Assembly: GCA_937880545.1 (NCBI GenBank)
Contig: CALFKA010000041.1
Span: 1 to 15,520 of the forward strand
From: an uncultured Clostridia bacterium
GTDB lineage: Bacteria > Bacillota > Clostridia > Peptostreptococcales > Acidaminobacteraceae
DNA length: 15,520 nt
Direction: 5' to 3'
The translations under genes were made by a program, and so were the position numbers. The notes under the pieces were generated by a model. The model made no database searches. It had not been told where the DNA came from and was given only the letters and a program-made list of their open reading frames with translations. This document shows, piece by piece, positions 1-5,986 of this stretch (positions within the stretch are counted from its first letter, which is position 1; every line of letters begins with the position of its first letter).

Positions 1-686
1 GTGTAATAGATTTCCTTCCTGTAGTTGGACGGATCCTTTTCAATGCTCTGATGCACTTTTTCGTGAAGAAAGCTCGCAAAGTCCGGAGGCAAGAGTTCCA
101 TTTTTCCGAGTTGCTGCAAGTCGTCGTAGAGCATCACGATATTAGACAGTTCATGAGCCGGTAATCGATATTCAGGAGAAACTACTTCAACCACCAGACG
201 CCGCACTAGCACTTCCGCTCTTCTGAATAGTTCCGACGCAGGATCGGCAAAGCGAAGGACAAAACCTGCCAGTTCTGCCGAAGGATTGTATTGAAAACGA
301 TCCTCTTTCTCCCACTCCCACCAGGGAGCGTGCGGATAGGCATTGTTGCTCTGCTTTACCGCTCTCCACCTGCCCTCCATGTAATCCGGTGTTTCTTCCA
401 AGTAGCGGAGGATCCTTTTAATCATTGTATCTGCCATCTCAGGAAAGCCGATCTCTTTCAAGATGCGAATCGCGCGCCAAGTGGCAATTGTCGTTGAATT
501 GGGGTTCTGATTATCCGGCTCAAGGCCCTTTCCAAATCCTCCATCGTAGTTCTGATAGGCTTTGAGAGCCTTAAGCACTTCTGAAGAGGGTCCGTCTTCA
601 AAGTGATAGTTCCAGCGAGCGACCTCTAGGTAAGGACCATGACGAAAGAGATAAAAACGGATATTTCTGAGTTTTTCGCTGCCCAT
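1..686 (-). CDS. Partial alpha/alpha-toroid (prenyltransferase/squalene-cyclase repeat-like) protein, 3' end missing
   Basis: An open frame runs from ATG at 684-686 to the window edge without a stop (228 codons visible), so the C-terminus is missing. A strong GGAGGAG ribosome binding site lies just upstream, inside the 15-nt gap after the VOC gene, so the two are probably co-transcribed. Residues about 40-80 hold a QNYDGGFG motif followed by GLEPD and a TTIATWRAIRIL helix. This is the helix-turn signature of the alpha/alpha toroid repeats seen in prenyltransferase beta subunits and terpene cyclases. A second helix-rich part follows, with Trp/Tyr-rich stretches around residues 105-125. Similar conserved proteins of unknown function occur in Bacillota. 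The fold assignment is reasonably supported, but substrate and function are unknown and no catalytic residue can be named. No signal peptide or membrane segment is visible, so it is probably cytoplasmic. Confidence 0.75.
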   Translation of the reverse strand, partial: MGSEKLRNIRFYLFRHGPYLEVARWNYHFEDGPSSEVLKALKAYQNYDGGFGKGLEPDNQNPNSTTIATWRAIRILKEIGFPEMADTMIKRILRYLEETPDYMEGRWRAVKQSNNAYPHAPWWEWEKEDRFQYNPSAELAGFVLRFADPASELFRRAEVLVRRLVVEVVSPEYRLPAHELSNIVMLYDDLQQLGKMELLPPDFASFLHEKVHQSIEKDPSNYRKEIYY

Positions 687-701
687 CTCCTCCTCCTTTT
701 A

Positions 702-1052
702 TTACTTCCCGATCAATTGGATCTGTACCGCGTTCGGATCAGGTAAGAAAAAGAACTTCACATCCGGAGCCGGCGAGTGAATGGGAGTGGGCTCAAATCC
801 TTTTTTCACCAGCTCCTCCCTCTTGGCTTTTACGTCTTCTGTGTAGAAGCCAATGGAGATGCCACTGCCGGCATATGCGTTCTCTCTGTCTTCTATCAGT
901 TCCACTTGTGTTCCTCCGCCGGAATCTGAAAGAAAGACGATTCGATGACCTGTACCCGTGCTAAGTTCCCGCACGCGCTCCAGCTCGAGAACTTCCTCAT
1001 AGAATGCCATAGACCCTTCCAGATCTCTTGTATTGATTGTCACATGAACCAT
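702..1052 (-). CDS. VOC-fold (glyoxalase/bleomycin-resistance superfamily) protein
   Basis: A 116-residue single-domain protein of the usual VOC length. The N-terminal half has HVTINTRDLEGSMAFYEEVL and QVELIE, and the C-terminal half has a GFYTEDVKAK helix and ends in VQIQLIGK. This is the paired beta-alpha-beta-beta-beta layout of the family. Two ATGs, at 1056-1058 and 1050-1052, are in frame. The GGGGGAG ribosome site is only 2 nt from the first but 8 nt from the second, so the second is chosen. Compared with glyoxalase I, the first-module ligands are kept (His3, Glu51), but the second-module His and Glu appear replaced by Ser66 and Gln112. A normal glyoxalase I reaction is therefore unlikely. 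It may be a binding protein or a different VOC enzyme. It is the first gene of a two-gene unit, with a TATAAT box 34 nt upstream of the chosen start. Confidence 0.85.
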   Translation of the reverse strand: MVHVTINTRDLEGSMAFYEEVLELERVRELSTGTGHRIVFLSDSGGGTQVELIEDRENAYAGSGISIGFYTEDVKAKREELVKKGFEPTPIHSPAPDVKFFFLPDPNAVQIQLIGK

Positions 1053-1085
1053 GATCATCTCTCCCCCTTCATCTTTCGTTCAATA

Positions 1086-1091
1086 ATTATA
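1086..1091 (-). promoter_or_regulatory. Candidate -10 box for the VOC unit
   Basis: A perfect TATAAT on the minus strand, 34 nt upstream of the chosen VOC start. No convincing -35 element sits 16-18 nt upstream, so strength and exact use are uncertain. Confidence 0.45.
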
Positions 1092-1147
1092 GCCTGCCAT
1101 TACAGAGTGGTTCTGTCATTTCATCATACCCTTTACAGTCCCTTCTG

Positions 1148-1169
1148 AAAGAAGGATCCTGCCTTCTTT
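1148..1169. repeat. Perfect 8-bp stem-loop in the 1059-1261 spacer
   Basis: AAAGAAGG (1148-1155) and CCTTCTTT (1162-1169) are perfect inverted copies around a 6-nt loop. No T-run follows on the minus strand, so on its own it is a weak terminator. It may act together with the hairpin at 1188-1217 to end transcription of the dehydrogenase gene. Confidence 0.4.
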
Positions 1170-1187
1170 GTCACTCTTGCGGAAAGG

Positions 1188-1217
1188 AAAAGCAGGGGTC
1201 TTCCGCCCCCGCCTTTT
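1188..1217 (-). terminator. Probable terminator after the PQQ-type dehydrogenase gene
   Basis: On the minus strand AAAAG and GGGG pair with CCCC and CTTTT around an 8-nt loop, with a 2x2 internal mismatch. The 3' arm ends in TTTTCCTTT. It lies about 45 nt past the stop at 1262. The stem is imperfect and the T-tract is interrupted, so confidence is moderate. Confidence 0.5.
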
Positions 1218-1261
1218 GATCCTATAAAGATTTTTTCAGATCCTTCAAACCGATTTGTCTT

Positions 1262-2539
1262 CTATTCTCCGTCATCCTGAGCTATTTTGTAGAGTTTGCC
1301 GCTGTCGGTGATAACGTAAAGAGCTCCATCGACTCCCACTGCTACGTCGCGAAATCGCTCGCCTTCGCCTTCCAACAGCCTCTCTTCGGCGACGACGCGG
1401 CGGTTTTCGATGACGATGCGCGCGATGTGAGAGCCTCGCAATCCACCGATGAAGAGGTTGTTCTTCCACTCCGCGATTTTGTCGGCGTCATAGAAGGTCA
1501 TACCCGAGGGGGTGATGACCGGATTCCAGAAATAGACGGGTTGTTCTGTCCCTTCCCTTTGTGTTTCTCCTTCATTTACCGGCGTTCCATCGTACTCCAG
1601 CCCATAGCTGACCAGAGGCCAGCCATAGTTTCTTCCCGGCAGGATGAGGTTGAGTTCATCTCCTCCCATCGGACCCATCTCACTGATCCATAGATCTCCC
1701 GTTTCCGGGTGAATATCCATCCCCTGGACATTGCGGTGACCATAGGAGTAGATCCCCGGCAATGCGTTTTGTTCTGTCGAGAAATAATCTCCCAGTAGAT
1801 TTCCTTCTCTGTCGATATGAATGATTTTTCCGTATCCATTGTCCAGAGACTGTGCCATCATCCTCGTTTCATCCGCCTGGCGCTCCCCAGTTGACACAAA
1901 CAAAGTGCCGTCTTCTGCAAAGACGATCCTACTTCCGAAGTGACCACTCCCCTGGTAGTAAGGTAGTGCTCGATAAATGGTTCTGAAATCCTCAACCTCT
2001 GAGGCACCGTCTGTCAGTATTCCATAGCCGACCGCTGTCAGAGACCCTTCCGGTGTCTTTTCTGCAAAGCTGACATAGATTCTGTGATCCGTCTCAAATT
2101 GTGGAGATAGAGCGATGTCCAGAAGTCCTCCCTGTCCCCGGCTGTCCACGTCGGGAAATCCCTTAATGGGTGGGCTGAGCGTACCATCAGGAGAGTAGAT
2201 TCGAAGAGTTCCCCCCTTCTCCGTGATCAAGAGTCCGCCTTCTGGTTTGGCCGTGATACCCCAGGGAGATTGCAGCTCTTCTGTGAGCACTTGAATAGCA
2301 AGTGGTGTCTGTGTCACGACTCCCCCCACTCGGGTCTGAGCTTCAAAAGCCGGAAGATAGCGAGCATTGGGAGCGCTTTTTTCTACCGGAGGTTGGTCCG
2401 GAATTGTCCCGCTCGAGACCTCTTCTTGCACGGGAGGGGATGTAGAAGTTTCTGCAGGCACGGTCTCGGGCACACTAGCTTCCTGGACACAACCAGTGAA
2501 GAGGAGGAAAAAGCTAAAAAGGAAGAGTAGAAGTTTCAT
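1262..2539 (-). CDS. Lipoprotein of the PQQ-dependent soluble glucose/sorbosone dehydrogenase family
   Basis: A 425-residue protein. The start at 2537-2539 is fixed by a perfect AGGAGGT site 5 nt upstream and by a hydrophobic signal sequence ending FTGC, with the lipid-modified Cys at residue 17. The in-frame extension to 2629 is therefore rejected. A Pro/Thr/Glu-rich linker (about 20-70) is followed by a six-bladed beta-propeller (about 75-420). It has the family signatures GQGGLLDIAL (135-144), GHFGSR with the probable general-base His200, YGHRNVQG (266-273), GDELN (293-297), NYGWP (304-308) and FRDV (396-399). The family oxidises sugars or aldehydes using PQQ and calcium, and E. coli YliI is a relative. 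The protein should face the outside of the membrane. No PQQ synthesis genes are in the window, so cofactor and substrate remain unproven. It follows the DUF2202 gene but is separated from it by a strong terminator. Confidence 0.88.
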   Translation of the reverse strand: MKLLLFLFSFFLLFTGCVQEASVPETVPAETSTSPPVQEEVSSGTIPDQPPVEKSAPNARYLPAFEAQTRVGGVVTQTPLAIQVLTEELQSPWGITAKPEGGLLITEKGGTLRIYSPDGTLSPPIKGFPDVDSRGQGGLLDIALSPQFETDHRIYVSFAEKTPEGSLTAVGYGILTDGASEVEDFRTIYRALPYYQGSGHFGSRIVFAEDGTLFVSTGERQADETRMMAQSLDNGYGKIIHIDREGNLLGDYFSTEQNALPGIYSYGHRNVQGMDIHPETGDLWISEMGPMGGDELNLILPGRNYGWPLVSYGLEYDGTPVNEGETQREGTEQPVYFWNPVITPSGMTFYDADKIAEWKNNLFIGGLRGSHIARIVIENRRVVAEERLLEGEGERFRDVAVGVDGALYVITDSGKLYKIAQDDGE

Positions 2540-2581
2540 GATGACCTCCTGTGATTCTTTCATACCCCTCCCACTAAATAT

Positions 2582-2638
2582 CTCTGCAGAAAAAGTATCG
2601 GACGAATCATTGGAATTGATGCTCTGCATAGAAAAAGT
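2582..2638. repeat. Imperfect 15-17-nt direct repeat upstream of the dehydrogenase
   Basis: CTCTGCAGAAAAAGT (2582-2596) recurs as CTCTGCATAGAAAAAGT (2622-2638), offset by 40 nt and differing by a 2-nt insertion. The second copy overlaps the terminator T-run. It may be a duplicated regulatory site or chance. No clear promoter was recognised in this 156-bp spacer. Confidence 0.4.
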
Positions 2639-2672
2639 CCTCCCGATCAGATTCTATCCGACTGGAAGGACT
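2632..2672 (-). terminator. Strong intrinsic terminator after the DUF2202 gene
   Basis: On the minus strand AGTCCTTCC pairs with GGGAGGACT (one G-T wobble). Inside it TCGGAT pairs with ATCTGA around a 3-nt loop. The hairpin is followed at once by TTTTT (2632-2636). It begins 24 nt after the stop codon at 2696 and separates the DUF2202 gene from the dehydrogenase gene. Confidence 0.85.
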
Positions 2673-2695
2673 CAGAAGTTACTGGAAGGTGGACA

Positions 2696-3415
2696 CTACT
2701 GTGTTTTCGGTCCGAAGTCGAAGGAACCGGGCTCTCTACCACATGTATCACAGACACCGTCGCCGTTTTCATCGATCATCTGTGTTTTCCCTCCCATGCC
2801 CGTACCGCGCATGCCACGCCTGCCAAACATTGTCCCGATCTCTTTGCCTGTGAGGTCACAGATACCATCGTCATTTTCATCAACCATCTGACCCGGAGCA
2901 AACGTGCCTCTTCCGGCTCCACGCCCACCGGGAACTCCTGTGCCTTCTGTCATTCTGGTAAAGGCTCGCAGGTGGTTTTCTGATCCTTTAAGAAGGTAAT
3001 TCAGGGTTGTCTTGACATCTTCCGGCAAGTTCTTTTTAAGTAGTTCCCGCAGTTCTGTAACATCTGCCTTTTCAATCTCAAGTCCTCTCGCGTAACTTTC
3101 TTCGATACTTTTAGGGGCAACAACAGTTGACTTAGGCTCCGTCAGTTCAAATCCATGGTTCTCAGCCACTTTTTTCACGGCATCGATGTGCATTTGTTCT
3201 GAGCGAATAATACGGTTAAAGGGACGGATATCCCCGTGTGCATCAAGGATAGCTTGGTACGTATTCTTCGCCAAATATTCTTCATCGACAGCTTCCTGAA
3301 GCAGACTCTGCAGCTGCGTTGCGGACAATTCAGTGGCAAAACTGACCTGAGTGGTTCCGGCAAACAGCAGCCCAATCACCAGGGCAAATGTCAGTATCTT
3401 TTTGAAATGTTTCAT
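2696..3415 (-). CDS. Secreted ferritin-like DUF2202 protein with two C-terminal DENxDGxCD loops
   Basis: A 239-residue protein. The start at 3413-3415 is supported by GGAG 7 nt upstream and by a signal peptide (residues 1-27, predicted cleavage after SFA). Residues about 30-155 form the DUF2202 ferritin-like helical bundle, with acidic/His positions in EAVDEEYLAK (41-50), SEQMHIDAV (72-80) and GSENHLRAF (144-152). These could be di-metal ligands, though metal binding is not proven for this family. A Gly/Arg/Met-rich tail (156-239) carries two copies of QM-(V/I)-DEN-x-DG-x-CD: D179-D187 and D215-D223. These resemble calcium-binding Asp loops, and the second adds a CDTC cysteine pair. Small secreted Bacillota proteins with such loops are common but uncharacterised. 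It lies 99 nt after the sensor kinase gene and is a plausible target of that two-component system. Confidence 0.85.
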   Translation of the reverse strand: MKHFKKILTFALVIGLLFAGTTQVSFATELSATQLQSLLQEAVDEEYLAKNTYQAILDAHGDIRPFNRIIRSEQMHIDAVKKVAENHGFELTEPKSTVVAPKSIEESYARGLEIEKADVTELRELLKKNLPEDVKTTLNYLLKGSENHLRAFTRMTEGTGVPGGRGAGRGTFAPGQMVDENDDGICDLTGKEIGTMFGRRGMRGTGMGGKTQMIDENGDGVCDTCGREPGSFDFGPKTQ

Positions 3416-3514
3416 GTGTATTCTCCTTTTCAAATCGGGTGTTTCCCTTTCTGATGATGAATATACACAGCAATTATGTCTTTTCTCGCACAAAGCACGC
3501 ACATTTTCCAGAAA

Positions 3515-5011
3515 TTATTCTGGCATTTTTTTGATAAAGGGAATTTGAAAAGTAAATGTCGTTCCCTTCCCCATGGTACTCTGAACGTTCAGGGATATAT
3601 TATGGCGATCCGCAATCGTCTTTGCGATGGAAAGACCCAGTCCTGTACCGGATACACCCTTTACATGGGAGCGTGTATAGAATCGCTCAAAGATAAACGG
3701 CAGCTCTTCTTCTGCTATCCCTGCCCCTTCATCCGCTATCTCCACAATAATCCTTCCCTCTTCTTTTTCTTCTTTTGTCATCTTTAATTGGATGACATCG
3801 CCGGGATCGGAGAACTTGATCGCATTATCAAGCACTGCAGTGAACATCTGTTTCAACCGTGTATAGTCGGCGGTCACCATCGTAGGTGGCAGAGGATGCA
3901 ATACGATCTCCACTTGCTTTTCACTGGCGATCTGTCTCATCGAGCGTACCGAGTCGGAGAGGATGTCGGAGAGCTGGACTTCTTGCATGGTAAGTGCAAA
4001 GGATGCGTTCTGCATACGGGTGAGGTCCATCAAGTCACTGACCAACCGCTCAAGTTGGATGATTTCTGTCAGCATGTGTCGACTGTACTCTTTCACTTTA
4101 TTTGGTTCTTCGACGATACCGTCGGAGAGAGTCTCGAGGGACCCTCGGATCACGGTGATGGGCGTGCGCAGTTCATGCGAGATACTGGCGAGAAACTCCC
4201 GGCGCAGCTCCTCCTGTGCTTCGCTATCTTCTTTGGACTTCTGCAATCGGAAGGCCAGCTCATCCAGGTTTTCGGCAAGTTTACCGATCTCATCATCCGC
4301 CCGATACTGACATCTCGACGTGTAATCGCCATCTCTGAGGCGCTGCGCAGTCACGGACATGCCGGAAAGAGGTTCTTCTACCGAGCGGGCAAAGCGCCTT
4401 CCAAAGAGGGTGGAGACACTTAAGGAGAGCAAAAGAGCGCCAAGCAGGATGCCCAGCACGGGAAGGATCTGATTCATCTGAACTTGCTGACTGCCATGCA
4501 ATAGAAGAGCAGCGACAATCGCACCCGAAGCATCGCGCACGGGAACTCCCACCGTCGTACTTACACCTTCAAGCATTCCTCTGAAGACGGTCGAAGTGGC
4601 AGTCTGGCCCGTATATACTTTTTCAATCAATTCTTTCGCCTCAGCAGGAAGTTCACTCACGGAGCGGGAAGAACGTCCGGAAAAGACGGAGTCCGCATTG
4701 CGATCGACAACCCAAGTCTGGCCTTGCGCGATGTCATCGAGGAATCGAAAATAATTTCCCATTCTCATCCCACCACCCATCTGCCCCTGTCCCACTCCCA
4801 TCGAAGGTCTGGCGGGTTCGCCCGCAAGTAGAAGGGGCAGCTCCAACGCCATCACCTCAGCGCGGCGAATGAGTTCTCTCCGGTGTATTTCACGCATGTA
4901 GATAGCAAAAAACGAATAGAAAAGCAACGCTGTCACAAGAAAGAAAAGAACGAGACTCTTTAGCTGCAAGGCATTGATTCTTCCCCGCAGGCTCTTCTTA
5001 TTGTTTTTCAT
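3515..5011 (-). CDS. Membrane sensor histidine kinase (HAMP-HisKA-HATPase), partner of the adjacent regulator
   Basis: A 498-residue kinase. Membrane helix 1 (about 18-39) and helix 2 (about 181-203) enclose a roughly 140-residue extracytoplasmic sensor. It is followed by a HAMP linker (204-260), a HisKA H-box SHELRTP with phospho-acceptor His279, an N-box DNAIKF (395-400), the DEGAGI nucleotide loop (427-432), and GTGLGL (455-460). All catalytic motifs are intact. The sensor contains a Met/Gly-rich stretch (residues 71-85, with Met at 71, 78, 82 and 84), a composition known from extracytoplasmic copper-binding sites. Metal sensing is only an inference. The ATG at 5009-5011 lies inside the end of the regulator gene (14-nt overlap), with GGGGAG immediately before it, so translation is probably coupled to the regulator. 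Confidence 0.93.
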   Translation of the reverse strand: MKNNKKSLRGRINALQLKSLVLFFLVTALLFYSFFAIYMREIHRRELIRRAEVMALELPLLLAGEPARPSMGVGQGQMGGGMRMGNYFRFLDDIAQGQTWVVDRNADSVFSGRSSRSVSELPAEAKELIEKVYTGQTATSTVFRGMLEGVSTTVGVPVRDASGAIVAALLLHGSQQVQMNQILPVLGILLGALLLSLSVSTLFGRRFARSVEEPLSGMSVTAQRLRDGDYTSRCQYRADDEIGKLAENLDELAFRLQKSKEDSEAQEELRREFLASISHELRTPITVIRGSLETLSDGIVEEPNKVKEYSRHMLTEIIQLERLVSDLMDLTRMQNASFALTMQEVQLSDILSDSVRSMRQIASEKQVEIVLHPLPPTMVTADYTRLKQMFTAVLDNAIKFSDPGDVIQLKMTKEEKEEGRIIVEIADEGAGIAEEELPFIFERFYTRSHVKGVSGTGLGLSIAKTIADRHNISLNVQSTMGKGTTFTFQIPFIKKMPE

Positions 5012-5705
5012 CTCCCCGCTCACTTTCCATCTGCAGCCGATACCCCACTCCCCACACAGTAGATAAACTCCAGTCCGGATGATCGAGCACATCCAGTTTG
5101 GCCCGTAGTCTCTTTACATGAGAGTCGACGGTGCGCGTATCCCCAAAGTAGTCAATGCCCCAGACCTGATCCAAAAGTTGATCGCGTGTAAAGACGCGAG
5201 AGGGATTTTCTGCCAGAAGCCAAAGAATCTCAAACTCTTTCTTCGTCACTTTAATGAGTTGATCAGAAACGCTCACTTCATAGGTCTCCGGGAACACACG
5301 GAGCGATCCCCGTGTGATGACATTGAGAGGCTGCTTACTTTCCCGATCGAGTCGCCGCATGATTGCACGGACGCGGGCCATTACCTCTCCCGGAGAAAAA
5401 GGCTTCACAATATAGTCATCAGCTCCGATGTCAAGTCCCATAATTCGCTCAAAGTCTTCTCCCCTGGCCGTCACCATGATAATAGGTACCTGTGAGGTTT
5501 CTCTGATCTTACGGCAGACAGAAAATCCGTCGCGCTTTGGCATCGATACGTCCAGCAGCAAGACATCGGGCTGAAACCTTTCGAACTTTTCCAGCGCCTC
5601 TTCTCCATCAGAAGCGGCGATCGGCTCGTATCCGTCGTGCCGGGCATACTCGGATAGTATCTCGATAATCTGCCGGTTGTCATCGGCGATCAACATCTTT
5701 TTCAT
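4998..5705 (-). CDS. OmpR/PhoB-family response regulator
   Basis: A 235-residue cytoplasmic DNA-binding regulator of normal length. The receiver domain (1-120) has the acidic pair Asp8-Asp9, phospho-acceptor Asp52 in LLLDVSMP, Thr79 and Lys101 in VKPF. A winged-helix output domain (about 135-230) shows the typical LTKKEFEILWLL-like helix, TRDQLLDQVWG and TVDSHVKRLRAKL. The start at 5703-5705 is set by GGGAGG 7-8 nt upstream. An in-frame extension to 5747 lacks such a site. It precedes and overlaps the sensor kinase gene, and His279 of that kinase is the likely phosphoryl donor. A promoter with an 11-bp-spaced repeat just upstream suggests self-regulation. The DUF2202 and dehydrogenase genes downstream are candidate targets. 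Confidence 0.95.
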   Translation of the reverse strand: MKKMLIADDNRQIIEILSEYARHDGYEPIAASDGEEALEKFERFQPDVLLLDVSMPKRDGFSVCRKIRETSQVPIIMVTARGEDFERIMGLDIGADDYIVKPFSPGEVMARVRAIMRRLDRESKQPLNVITRGSLRVFPETYEVSVSDQLIKVTKKEFEILWLLAENPSRVFTRDQLLDQVWGIDYFGDTRTVDSHVKRLRAKLDVLDHPDWSLSTVWGVGYRLQMESERGDEKQ

Positions 5706-5724
5706 AGGACATCCTCCCAGCTTG

Positions 5725-5755
5725 ATTATAACGCAAACATGTGGCAAAACTGTGA
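5725..5755 (-). promoter_or_regulatory. Regulator-gene promoter with 11-bp-spaced direct repeat
   Basis: On the minus strand a perfect TATAAT (5725-5730) lies 19 nt from the regulator start. Where a -35 box should be there is TCACA (5751-5755) followed 11 nt later by CCACA (5740-5744). OmpR/PhoB-type regulators usually bind direct repeats with about this period, so self-activation is plausible. The repeat is short and could be chance. Confidence 0.45.
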
Positions 5756-5851
5756 CGATGAGTGTTTGTTCAATACGAGTCTAGCAGCCCTCTCTCTTTC
5801 GTCCCCCAGCTACTGCCTCCGGAAGATTCTTACGTAGCTTCTCTGGCTTTG

Positions 5852-5958
5852 ACTTTTGGTTGAGTGATTATCAAAGGCGATAAAGCATGAGATTTGTACT
5901 GACCCAAAAGTTCCACTACCTAATTCGACCCCAAAGGTTTGAGAAAACCAATGGGGTC
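5852..5958. repeat. Inverted repeats and IS-end-like sequence in the gap between the two kinase loci
   Basis: The 281-bp gap (5706-5986) has no gene. It holds ACTTTTGG (5852-5859) inverted as CCAAAAGT (5904-5911). It also holds TGTACTGACCCAAAAG (5895-5910, run starting at 5895), which resembles ends of IS150-group IS3-family elements as I remember them. Finally it has a stem-loop at 5927-5958, with GACCCCA/TGGGGTC (7 bp) plus GGTTT/AAACC (5 bp) around a 4-nt loop. The stem-loop has no T-run after it, so it is not a standard terminator. It could be a decayed insertion sequence or a structured kinase mRNA end. No transposase remnant is seen. Confidence 0.35.
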
Positions 5959-5986
5959 TATGTGCACAGGATAGGAGCGGGTACCT

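Noticed and set aside
2540..2629. 30-residue N-terminal extension of the dehydrogenase
   Set aside because: The internal ATG at 2537-2539 has a perfect ribosome site and opens a lipoprotein signal peptide. The extension would bury the signal and overlaps the upstream spacer.
3508..3523. CCAGAA/TTCTGG hairpin at the kinase stop codon as a terminator
   Set aside because: On the minus strand it has only 6 bp and is followed by AAAATG, not T. The T-run follows only on the plus strand, where there is no gene to terminate.
3788..4423. 211-codon plus-strand open frame
   Set aside because: It lies entirely antisense to the sensor kinase, whose minus-strand frame shows all kinase motifs. The plus-strand translation has no recognisable domain and no good ribosome site.
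5927..5958. Stem-loop after the solo kinase as an intrinsic terminator
   Set aside because: The stem is strong but followed by GAATTAGG, with no T-run, so it was listed only as a structured repeat.
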